Shown here: piece after piece, positions 17,911 to 25,352 of the stretch
How positions within the stretch are numbered: position 1 is the stretch's first letter
How the letters are laid out: every line of letters begins with the position of its first letter
DNA from: Marinomonas sp. CT5
Lineage (GTDB): Bacteria > Pseudomonadota > Gammaproteobacteria > Pseudomonadales > Marinomonadaceae
DNA length: 32,659 nucleotides
Direction: 5' to 3'
Assembly: GCF_018336975.1 (NCBI RefSeq)
Contig: NZ_CP025572.1
Coordinates: forward strand, 654,774 to 687,432
Notes under the pieces: model-generated
Database searches by the model: none
Told to the model about the DNA's origin: nothing
Seen by the model: only the letters and a program-made list of their open reading frames with translations
Translations under genes and position numbers: made by a program

Positions 17911-19545
17911 ATGGTTGAATTAGAATTTCAGCAAAAAACCAAAACCCTGATTGATAGCTTAAAAAGCATCTGTGCCAACTATGGGTTAGGTAACGACGGT
18001 AACGAATTTAAAATCATTACCCAAACGTTTTTGTACAAGTTTTTAAACGACAAGTTCGCTTTTGAAGCGAAAAAACTCGACGACAGCATCGCCAAAGCCA
18101 ATAAATGGGAAGAAGCGCTGGCAGCAATGAGCGAAGACGACCTCGACATGCTGCAATTGCAAATGGGCGGCGACACCGCACGGCTAAAGCCGCAGCACTT
18201 TATCAGCTACTTGTTTAGCCAACAAAACGCGCCGGATTTTGCCAAACTGTTCGACGATACATTAATAGACATTGCCATTAGCAATAACGATGTGTTCGCG
18301 GTAAAAACCGATGGTGGCGCAAAAGTGGTGCTGTTCGACCGTATCAGCCAATACATTGCTGACGATTCCAAGCGCGATGCCTTCTGCCGCGCCATCATTA
18401 ACAAATTGGTGGAGTTCAGCTTTGAGCGTATATTTACGCAAAAATTCGACTTCTACGCCACCATCTTTGAATACCTGATCAAAGACTATAACAGCAACTC
18501 CGGCGGCAAATACGCAGAGTATTTTACCCCCCATGCAGTAGCACGCATTATGGCGGAAATCTTAGTGCCTAAAGAGCAACGCGGCACAGTGCGTAACGTG
18601 GCTTGTTACGATCCATCGGCGGGATCAGGTACATTATTAATGAACGTGGCGCACGCCATTGGTGAAAACCGCTGTAGCATTTACACGCAGGATATTTCGC
18701 AAAAATCATCCAACCTGCTGCGTTTAAACCTGATCTTAAATAACTTGGTGCACTCAATCCCGAATGTGATCCAAGGTAATACGGTTCTGCATCCCTATCA
18801 TAAAGACGGCAAAGAGCTAAAACGCTTTGACTACATTGTTTCCAACCCGCCATTTAAGCTCGACTTTAGCGACTTTAGAGATGAGCTGGATAGCAAAGAA
18901 AATAAAGAGCGTTTCTTTGCGGGTATTCCAAAGATTAAAGCCAAAGCCAAGGACAAGATGGAAATCTACCAATTGTTCTTGCAGCACATCATTGCCTCAC
19001 TTAAACCCAACGGCAAAGCCGCAGTCGTTGTGCCCACAGGTTTTATCACCGCACAATCGGGTATAGATAAAGGCATTCGCGAACATTTGGTGAAAAACAA
19101 AATGCTCGCGGGCGTAGTGTCTATGCCATCGAATATTTTTGCCACCACAGGCACGAACGTATCTATTCTGTTTATCGACGCCAGCAACAATGGCGATGTA
19201 GTACTGGTGGATGCCTCTAACCTAGGGGAAAAAGTCAAAGACGGTAAAAACCAAAAAACCGTATTAACCGCCGACGAAGAACAACAGATTATTGATGTGT
19301 TTAACGCCAAAGAAGCGGTAGAAGACTTTTCTGTTGCGGTCAGTTACAGCGACATCGAAGCAAAAAATTACTCATTAAGTGCGGGCCAGTACTTTGATGT
19401 CAAAATCGAATATGTGGATATTACTCCAGAGCAGTTTGCCGAAAAGTTGCAGGGCTTTACCGGCAATTTAGATAGCCTGTTTAGTCAGTCTCGTGAATTG
19501 GAAGCTGAGATTAAAAAGCAGTTGGCGGGGTTGAAGTATGAGTAA
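17911..19545 (+). CDS. hsdM: Type I restriction-modification methyltransferase subunit (HsdM)
   Basis: HsdM is an N6-adenine methyltransferase that protects host DNA and forms the core of the restriction complex. The 544 residues begin with a helical HsdM N-terminal domain (TKTLIDSLKSICANYGLGNDG). They then have the AdoMet site DPSAGSGTLL (motif I, D234-G240 onward), the GGKYAEYFTPHAVARIM lead-in and the catalytic NPPF (312-315). The gene follows hsdR by 33 bp with AGGAAG before the ATG. It overlaps hsdS by 8 bp (ATG at 19538 inside the end of hsdM), so stoichiometry is translationally coupled. Confidence 0.96.
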   Translation: MVELEFQQKTKTLIDSLKSICANYGLGNDGNEFKIITQTFLYKFLNDKFAFEAKKLDDSIAKANKWEEALAAMSEDDLDMLQLQMGGDTARLKPQHFISYLFSQQNAPDFAKLFDDTLIDIAISNNDVFAVKTDGGAKVVLFDRISQYIADDSKRDAFCRAIINKLVEFSFERIFTQKFDFYATIFEYLIKDYNSNSGGKYAEYFTPHAVARIMAEILVPKEQRGTVRNVACYDPSAGSGTLLMNVAHAIGENRCSIYTQDISQKSSNLLRLNLILNNLVHSIPNVIQGNTVLHPYHKDGKELKRFDYIVSNPPFKLDFSDFRDELDSKENKERFFAGIPKIKAKAKDKMEIYQLFLQHIIASLKPNGKAAVVVPTGFITAQSGIDKGIREHLVKNKMLAGVVSMPSNIFATTGTNVSILFIDASNNGDVVLVDASNLGEKVKDGKNQKTVLTADEEQQIIDVFNAKEAVEDFSVAVSYSDIEAKNYSLSAGQYFDVKIEYVDITPEQFAEKLQGFTGNLDSLFSQSRELEAEIKKQLAGLKYE

Positions 19546-20821
19546 CCTCAAGAAGCATCGATTTTGTGACCTATACACTATGTCTTCCGGCATATCGTCT
19601 ACAAAAGACCAAGCTGGGCATGGCAGTCCATTCCTATCGTTCTCTGTGGTATTCAATAACTATTTCGTACCAGATGCGTTGCCCGACTTGATGGACACGT
19701 CTGATAAGGAAAAGGAGACATACTCGATAAAGGCCGGTGATATTTTTCTTACACGAACCAGCGAAGTGGTTGATGAACTCGCGATGAGTTGTGTAGCTAT
19801 CAAGGATTACCCAAATGCTTCGTATAGTGGCTTTTTGAAACGACTTCGTCCAACACAAACTAATATCACATACTCGAAATTCATGGCCTTTTACCTAAGA
19901 AGCCCAATGTTCAGAAAAACCATGACAAACAACGCTGTCATGACGCTTAGAGCAAGCTTGAACGAGGCTATATTTTCATATTTGGATCTTTTGTTACCCG
20001 AATATAATGAGCAAATAAAAGCGGGTGATCTTCTTTATCTATTAAATGAAAAAATCGAACTCAACAACCGCATCAACGCCGAGCTGGAAGCCATGGCTAA
20101 AACCCTGTACGACTACTGGTTTGTACAGTTCGACTTCCCCGACGACTCACCACAAGGCCAAGGTAAACCCTACAAAACCACCGGCGGCAAAATGGTCTAC
20201 AACCCAACCCTAAAGCGGGAAATACCAGAGGGGTGGGAAGTGAAAAAGCTATCACAACACTTAACTCTCGGTTCAGGGTTCCCTTTTGATTCATCTACAT
20301 ATCAAGAGAACGGAAAATATAAAGTAATAACCATAAAAAATGTGCAGTCAGAGGGGCTGGCAACTGACAAAACAGACTTTGTTGATTCGGTACCAAAAGG
20401 GATGCAAGACTTTTGTGTATTAAATATAGGCGATATTTTGATGTCGCTTACTGGCAATGTGGGTCGAGTTTGCATTGTAAACGAAGAAGATTTGCTACTG
20501 AACCAGCGTGTGGGTAAGTTTGTTTGTGATAAGAAATGGAAGAACTATTTTTATTTATATTTTTTAAGGCCTGAATCAAGAGCAAGATTGGAAAAAATCG
20601 CGACAGGCAGCTCTCAAAAAAACTTAAGCCCTATTGATGCAGTTGACCTCTTGCATGTTTATCCAAGTGAAGAGTTGTTAAATAAATTTAATGAAGCGAC
20701 AAAGTATTTCATTGAACAAATTGTACGAAACTCTCTGGAAAACAGAAAGCTCGCTTCATTACAGGACTGGCTTCTTCCCATGCTAATGAACGGCCAAGTC
20801 ACCGTTGGGGAGGCGAGTTAA
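19538..20821 (+). CDS. hsdS: Type I restriction-modification specificity subunit (HsdS)
   Basis: HsdS sets the DNA target through two target-recognition domains (TRDs). The 427-residue protein has TRD1 (about residues 1-165) and a conserved central spacer with LNEKIELNNRINAELEAMAK and TLYDYWFVQFDFP (about 168-202). TRD2 (about 225-385) and a C-terminal conserved helix (NSLENRKLASLQDWLLPMLMNGQV) follow. The spacer DNA is GC-richer and resembles hsdM/hsdR, while both TRD-coding parts are AT-rich by eye, the mosaic expected when TRDs are exchanged. TRD1 lacks an obvious conserved lead segment, so the recognised sequence cannot be read off. The ATPase gene starts 40 bp later. Confidence 0.93.
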   Translation: MSNLKKHRFCDLYTMSSGISSTKDQAGHGSPFLSFSVVFNNYFVPDALPDLMDTSDKEKETYSIKAGDIFLTRTSEVVDELAMSCVAIKDYPNASYSGFLKRLRPTQTNITYSKFMAFYLRSPMFRKTMTNNAVMTLRASLNEAIFSYLDLLLPEYNEQIKAGDLLYLLNEKIELNNRINAELEAMAKTLYDYWFVQFDFPDDSPQGQGKPYKTTGGKMVYNPTLKREIPEGWEVKKLSQHLTLGSGFPFDSSTYQENGKYKVITIKNVQSEGLATDKTDFVDSVPKGMQDFCVLNIGDILMSLTGNVGRVCIVNEEDLLLNQRVGKFVCDKKWKNYFYLYFLRPESRARLEKIATGSSQKNLSPIDAVDLLHVYPSEELLNKFNEATKYFIEQIVRNSLENRKLASLQDWLLPMLMNGQVTVGEAS

Positions 20822-20861
20822 ATGTTAAACCTTAAACAACACCGCTTAATCAGGAGGCAGC

Positions 20862-22217
20862 ATGAAATTTAACTTTGCACACTTAGGCGGTATTGATAGC
20901 GGCACCGTTGAGCTGGGTGATTTAACTGTAATCTGCGGCCCTAACAATATGGGCAAAACCTATATTAGCTATGCCATCTATGGCTTGTTACGCCATTTTA
21001 AGCAGTGGATTGATTTGTCGGTGTCCCGTGAGCGTTTAGCGCAACTGCGCGACGAAGGCACGCTATTGATTGAGTTAACCGACTATCAAGCGAAATTAGC
21101 GAGCTACCTTAAAAACGCCTCTTCAGAGTTTTCTGAAAACTTGCCGCGCTACTTCAACGTACCGGAAGATTTTTTTAACGGTGCGAAAGCCGAGTTTAGC
21201 CACGACCAGCTAGTGTTTGACTTTACCAATGAGTTTAAACAAGCCGTGAGTTTTGGGCAGTCAGAACAGTTAAGCTTTTACAAGGCCGAAAATGAAACTG
21301 TGCTATCGGTCACTTTCCAAACCAAAAGCGGGGGCCGTGTTCCTAACCAGATTTTGGATGATGTGATTAGCGACCATATTGCCGATTGTTTGTTTGCCGA
21401 TTTATTGCCGCGTCCCTTTGTGGTGACATCAGAACGCACTGGCATTTCCTTGTTCTACAAAGAGCTAGATACCAGTAAAAACGCCATCATTGAGCATCTT
21501 ACCAGCGGCGATAAGGTCAACCCGATTGATCTGCTAAACAGCATGCGCGCGCGTTATGCTCGGCCGATCCATGACAACATTACCGTAGTTCGCGATTACG
21601 AAAACGACAGTAAACAAAAAAGTTATATTCGCGTAGAAGATGATTGCAAGCCAATCCGTGATTCACTACAGGAATTATTGGGTGGATCATTTAAAGTTTT
21701 AAATAAACAACTGGTGTACATGCCCAAAAAAGAGCGTGGTCGAGATAAAGTTGTCATCCCGTTTTATGTGGCATCCTCTTCCATTAAGTCGCTGTTTTTG
21801 ATCGATCACTACATCAACTCACTGGCCGAGAAAAACGGCATGTTGATCATCGACGAGCCAGAGCTTAACTTGCACCCAGACAACCAGCGCAAAATGGCGG
21901 GGTTGTTAGCGCGTTTAGTGAACTCTGGCGTAAAAGTGCTGGTGACAACCCATAGCGATTATTTAATTCGCGAACTCAACAATCGCGTGATGCTTAACTT
22001 AGATATAGAAAATAAAGAGCAGATCATGAATTTAGAAAAAATGACTGATTTAGATCTGCTACAACCTGCACAAATCAAAGCCTACAGCCTAAAAGGCGAT
22101 CACCAGATACATGCTGTTGAAGTAGACAAGTACGGTATCAATATGGAAGTGTTTGATAACTTAATCGCCAAAGCCAACGAGCTGGCCGATAAAATTTATT
22201 ACGGTATCAAGGAGTGA
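20862..22217 (+). CDS. AAA family ATPase (ABC/SMC-type, OLD-like head), RM-linked
   Basis: This is a 451-residue ATPase with Walker A GPNNMGKT (26-33) at the extreme N-terminus, a signature-like VASSSIKSL segment, Walker B MLIIDEPELNLHP (D331, E332) and a switch His in VLVTTHSDYLIREL (H364). This is the layout of AAA_15/AAA_21 ATPases found in OLD, Septu PtuA and other defence systems. There is no attached TOPRIM nuclease. AGGAGG precedes the ATG. The gene is in the hsd cassette (40 bp after hsdS), shares its GC-rich style and is followed after 3 bp by a nuclease-like partner. Likely role: the sensor/regulator of an ATPase-effector defence pair, or an accessory of the RM system; this is inference. 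Confidence 0.85.
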   Translation: MKFNFAHLGGIDSGTVELGDLTVICGPNNMGKTYISYAIYGLLRHFKQWIDLSVSRERLAQLRDEGTLLIELTDYQAKLASYLKNASSEFSENLPRYFNVPEDFFNGAKAEFSHDQLVFDFTNEFKQAVSFGQSEQLSFYKAENETVLSVTFQTKSGGRVPNQILDDVISDHIADCLFADLLPRPFVVTSERTGISLFYKELDTSKNAIIEHLTSGDKVNPIDLLNSMRARYARPIHDNITVVRDYENDSKQKSYIRVEDDCKPIRDSLQELLGGSFKVLNKQLVYMPKKERGRDKVVIPFYVASSSIKSLFLIDHYINSLAEKNGMLIIDEPELNLHPDNQRKMAGLLARLVNSGVKVLVTTHSDYLIRELNNRVMLNLDIENKEQIMNLEKMTDLDLLQPAQIKAYSLKGDHQIHAVEVDKYGINMEVFDNLIAKANELADKIYYGIKE

Positions 22218-22220
22218 TGC

Positions 22221-22820
22221 ATGCTGGCAGCGATGAAGGAAATCATCAACCCTGATGTGGTTATCAACTATGACACCGCAAAAAATCAGTTAAAACTGAA
22301 AGAGGAAGGGGCTGATAGCAAGGTAGCGGAGTTGTATATCGAGCATATACCCGACAATGCACTCGCCTTTACCTTGGATTATCAGCCCAAAAAAGATAAG
22401 CAGAAATATAAACAGCTTTCACTCTATGTAAAATCGACTAACGATGTAGGCGTGAATAAAGGCTGTGACCTTATTATTTTGTGGCAAGATACCGAACAAA
22501 AACGGGCTTTAGTGTTCGATCTTAAATCCGATAGTCCCAAGCCACAGGCGACGCAGAAGCAACTTGATAACTCGGAGTTGTTCTTAAAATACCTACTGAG
22601 CATGGCCGCAGTCCATTACGGAATAGATGCCAACGGTATTGAAATTGATAAAGCCATCGTGACCACCAACGCCAGAAACGTACGCAAAAGAACCACATAC
22701 CAGCCAAATGCTTATACGGCACAGGTCGGTAATTACAAAGTTGAAAGTGTGGTGGCTAATGCCTCAAGAACAGCCAGTATTTCCTTTCGGCAATTGACCA
22801 GAGGCGCTGCAAATGGCTAA
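22221..22820 (+). CDS. Uncharacterised protein with PD-DxK nuclease-like core, partner of AAA ATPase
   Basis: I do not recognise a named family for this 199-residue protein. Its centre reads NKGCDLIILW (D83) followed after a short loop by RALVFDLKSDSP (D100-L-K102) and a Gln-rich helix (ATQKQLDNSELFLKYLL). The order acidic residue, beta-strand, D-x-K, helix is the PD-(D/E)xK nuclease pattern, so it could be the effector for the ATPase. The start ATG 22221 is 6 nt after AAGGAG and 3 bp after the ATPase stop, which argues for co-production. It has no signal peptide or membrane segment. Alternative: a non-catalytic specificity or toxin component. The function is a hypothesis from motif order and context. 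Confidence 0.6.
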   Translation: MLAAMKEIINPDVVINYDTAKNQLKLKEEGADSKVAELYIEHIPDNALAFTLDYQPKKDKQKYKQLSLYVKSTNDVGVNKGCDLIILWQDTEQKRALVFDLKSDSPKPQATQKQLDNSELFLKYLLSMAAVHYGIDANGIEIDKAIVTTNARNVRKRTTYQPNAYTAQVGNYKVESVVANASRTASISFRQLTRGAANG

Positions 22821-23002
22821 AGTTGAGGCAGCAATGGCTGCCAGGTGAGAATAGGAAAAAGTCATTTTAATTCAAAGGGTTATTTAGATAATGTCAACAC
22901 CAAAGTTGGTGTATCAAAGCTTTTTTATTTCTGCTCTTCAAAAAATAGCCTCTTAAGTAGAATTGGTAGTTATTTTCATCATAAAAAATATGTGTCTAAT
23001 TT
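22821..23002. other. Intergenic region at the end of the RM cassette
   Basis: This is 182 bp between convergent genes. A short ACACC/GGTGT stem (22897-22912) followed by AAGC and a T-run at 22921 could be a weak terminator for the hsd operon. The rest is AT-rich without a gene and marks the drop from the GC-rich cassette to the AT-richer element body. Confidence 0.4.
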
Positions 23003-24367
23003 TTATAGATGATAGGAAATAATCCTTGATTTGAACGATGACATCGTAAACATAGTCAAAGAGGCACATCCAACAATCTCTTGGTCATCGTTTAGAGTGA
23101 TATCACCAAGGTTAATGTCAGATTCAAATGATATTTTATGCAAATCACTATTTCGATTAATATTAGTAAAATTTGATGTATCCAAGCTATCAAGTAGTCT
23201 CTCTGTTTTTTGATAGTTGTAGGATCCAGGGATGGTTTCGTTTAGCCGCTCTGCGTAATCCAATAAATTGGGCTCAGCTAGGATAAACATATACCCAATT
23301 GTCGTCTGGCTGTTGGTCATTCTGAGAATACGTCCGAGGATTTGGCGAAAGTAGAGCTCTGTCGTAACATCGGTAAGGTTGCAACAAACTTGCAGTCTTG
23401 GAATATCAGTACCTTCGCTGATCATGGCGATACTGATGATCCATTCACTGGTATCTTCGCGAAAGCGATTAATAAGTTCAGGTGAATCATCCAGCCTATA
23501 GGAAACTAGTGTGGCTTCTTTACCAAAGTGACCATATAAAATCGATTGGATTTGTAAGGCGTGTTGGTATGACGAAGCGACAATAAGACCACCAGAATTC
23601 GGACTGTTGATTCTTAGTTTGTCGAGCTTCTGAATGCTAAGAGAAAGCATGTAGGTGATGACTTCAGGCTGTTTTAAAATCATACGATAACTGATATCAC
23701 CACTTTCAAGTAACTCTGAAATGTTGTGGTATGTTTTACTTTCTTGACCTTTGCGAACCATGACTTGGTCTGTATCAATTGCTGTAATAAAGGGAACGCG
23801 ACAGACGCTGTCATTTATGGCCTCATTGAGACCGTAAGAAAAATCACATTGAATATTGCCTTCGGGGTCAGAGTAGCGCGCTAAAGGAATGGGTAAGGTA
23901 TCTGTTCGCCACGGTGTTCCAGTTAACGATAATGTGTAAGTAGCTAGCTTTTGAATTGTCGAAAGTAGTTGTATTCCCCAAGTATTTGAAGGTGACTCGC
24001 CATCACCTGCGCAATGATGGATTTCATCAAAGATCACAAGTACACGACTTAGGCTTAGGTTGCTAAGCAGTTCATTGATATTTGCCATGGAATGATAAGT
24101 GATTGAAGTTCCAAGTGCACCTAGCTGACCATTAAATGGTCTTTTTAAAGTGTGCCTGAATGTTTTTTGGATGCTATGACAGACAACCTTAGAAGGTGAA
24201 AAGCAGATAACGTAGTCTACCTTGCGCTCATCGAGGAGGGATTTGGCAACGTAACTTGCCATGATAGTTTTACCTGAACCTGGGGTGGCAAGGACTAGAG
24301 CGTCTGGTTGGTGCTGATATCGTTCTAAAACTTGTTTTACACAGCGTTTTTGCCACTCTCTTAACAT
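23003..24367 (-). CDS. Superfamily 2 DEAH-type helicase/translocase
   Basis: This 454-residue protein has Walker A ATPGSGKT (27-34), motif II DEIH (114-117, IFDEIHHCAG), motif III SLTGTPWRTD and a helicase C-terminal lobe with EGTDIPRLQVC and motif VI RQILGRILRM. It belongs to the ResIII/ERCC3-like group of DNA-stimulated ATPases. No nuclease domain is visible, and the last about 70 residues after PGSYNYQKTERLL are unassigned. Its ATG overlaps the stop of the upstream small HTH gene (ATGTTAA, 24361-24367), so the pair is one operon running opposite to the rest of the element. Role unknown: a defence effector or a transposition accessory are both possible. Confidence 0.85.
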   Translation of the reverse strand: MLREWQKRCVKQVLERYQHQPDALVLATPGSGKTIMASYVAKSLLDERKVDYVICFSPSKVVCHSIQKTFRHTLKRPFNGQLGALGTSITYHSMANINELLSNLSLSRVLVIFDEIHHCAGDGESPSNTWGIQLLSTIQKLATYTLSLTGTPWRTDTLPIPLARYSDPEGNIQCDFSYGLNEAINDSVCRVPFITAIDTDQVMVRKGQESKTYHNISELLESGDISYRMILKQPEVITYMLSLSIQKLDKLRINSPNSGGLIVASSYQHALQIQSILYGHFGKEATLVSYRLDDSPELINRFREDTSEWIISIAMISEGTDIPRLQVCCNLTDVTTELYFRQILGRILRMTNSQTTIGYMFILAEPNLLDYAERLNETIPGSYNYQKTERLLDSLDTSNFTNINRNSDLHKISFESDINLGDITLNDDQEIVGCASLTMFTMSSFKSRIISYHL

Positions 24368-24900
24368 GCCTTATCACTCTTCATATTCGTTTCTTGTATA
24401 ACTTTTTTTAGTGCGTTTAAGCGTCCATAAAGTTGAGTCGACTGTTCTTTTGTTTGATGTAATAGCTTTTGAATGATCTGACGATTAGCTGGATACTTAG
24501 TCAGAAAATCCATGTAAGCCTCAATTTCACCTAATATCATTTTTAATTCTGTGCTCGTTTTTGCTTCTTCAATTTTAAGTAGTGTCTCTTGCTGTCTGAC
24601 TTCGCTTTCAGTATGGCAGACATCATTCGGTTTTGAGTCGCACGTTTTTTGATCAAGTAATGTAAGCAGTGAATCGGTGAAATGATAGGTTCGAGCATTT
24701 CGTTCCCCGCTGGCCGTTATTAGGTTTTTTGTCGTCAGTATATTAACGTTCTTTGCTATAAATCTGGTTGATTGGACCAAGTTCAATTCGGTTGTATTCG
24801 TGGCCAACTGGATGAGTTCCTTTCGCTTGATGCTGGTTCCTTCCACACGTTGTAAGAGTTCTTTGAACGCTTTATTCAAAGAAAATGGTTTAGATGTCAT
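24361..24900 (-). CDS. Small winged-helix-like / coiled-coil protein paired with helicase
   Basis: This 179-residue protein of unknown family starts SLNKAFKELLQRVEGTSIKRKELIQLATNTTELN. A segment NVNILTTKNLITASGERNARTYHFTDSLLTLL looks like the recognition helix and wing of a winged-helix fold. The C-terminal half (about 95-175) is strongly helical and charged, probably a coiled coil. It is translated first in a two-gene operon with the DEAH helicase and could act as its DNA- or partner-recognition subunit. Its promoter lies in the 101-bp region shared with the XRE repressor gene and its two operators, so repression by XRE is likely. Confidence 0.65.
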   Translation of the reverse strand: MTSKPFSLNKAFKELLQRVEGTSIKRKELIQLATNTTELNLVQSTRFIAKNVNILTTKNLITASGERNARTYHFTDSLLTLLDQKTCDSKPNDVCHTESEVRQQETLLKIEEAKTSTELKMILGEIEAYMDFLTKYPANRQIIQKLLHQTKEQSTQLYGRLNALKKVIQETNMKSDKAC

Positions 24901-24923
24901 GTTTATGTCTCAAAAAACTGAAA

Positions 24924-24974
24924 ACTTAGGATTGCTAAGTATACAGAAATAAGTAAAACTTAGACAATCTAAGT
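24924..24974. promoter_or_regulatory. Twin palindromic operators of the XRE regulator
   Basis: Two perfect copies of ACTTAG-N5-CTAAGT are present: ACTTAGGATTGCTAAGT (24924-24940) and ACTTAGACAATCTAAGT (24958-24974), with centres 34 bp apart. They sit in the 101-bp gap between the divergent helicase operon and the XRE gene. This is the classic layout for a phage-type repressor controlling both directions and itself. Confidence 0.85.
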
Positions 24975-25001
24975 ATGTGAGACTTTAAAGATGAAACCAT
25001 T

Positions 25002-25322
25002 TTGTCAGATAACCCAATACCACTGCGGCTCAAGCAAGCTCGCAAAAAGATCGGCATTTCCCAGAAAGAGCTTGGGATCAAAATAGGTATGGACGCGAGT
25101 TCTGCTAGTGGCCGTATGAATCACTATGAGAAAGGCAGACATGTACCTGATGTGGCGACGCTGAGAAAGATTGCAGCGGAGCTTAATGTGCCACTGAATT
25201 ATTTCTTTTGTGAAGATGATTTAAGTGCTGAGTTGGCCTGCTTAATTTCTAAGCTCGATGATGAGAGTAAGAAAGATTTGATTTCAGAGCTGCTTGCTAC
25301 TAAAAGCAACGATAGCGCTTAG
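25002..25322 (+). CDS. XRE-family HTH transcriptional regulator (element switch)
   Basis: This 106-residue Cro/CI-type repressor has an HTH spanning LKQARKKIGISQKELGIKIGMD...MNHYEKGRHVPDVATLRKIAAELNVPLNYFFCE (about residues 8-68). An acidic helical tail for dimerisation follows. The reading frame opens after a TGA at 24978-24980 and the first usable start is TTG at 25002. The nearby ATG at 24991 is out of frame. A rare start and weak ribosome-binding site suggest low-level production. The gene lies 30 bp upstream of tnsD in the same direction, so tnsD and tnsE are probably in its operon. It is divergent from the helicase operon, with two palindromic operators between. Confidence 0.9.
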   Translation: MSDNPIPLRLKQARKKIGISQKELGIKIGMDASSASGRMNHYEKGRHVPDVATLRKIAAELNVPLNYFFCEDDLSAELACLISKLDDESKKDLISELLATKSNDSA

Positions 25323-25352
25323 TTGTATTCATCTTTCGCCATAGGGTGATAG

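Noticed and set aside
18569..18853. Antisense ORFs within hsd genes, tex, glmU and glmS
   Set aside because: They lie opposite strongly conserved genes, lack recognisable domains and ribosome-binding sites, and are frame shadows.
20822..20872. A 16-codon leader ORF (MLNLKQHRLIRRQHEI) overlapping the ATPase start
   Set aside because: It has no ribosome-binding site of its own, and the AGGAGG inside it serves the ATPase; probably chance.
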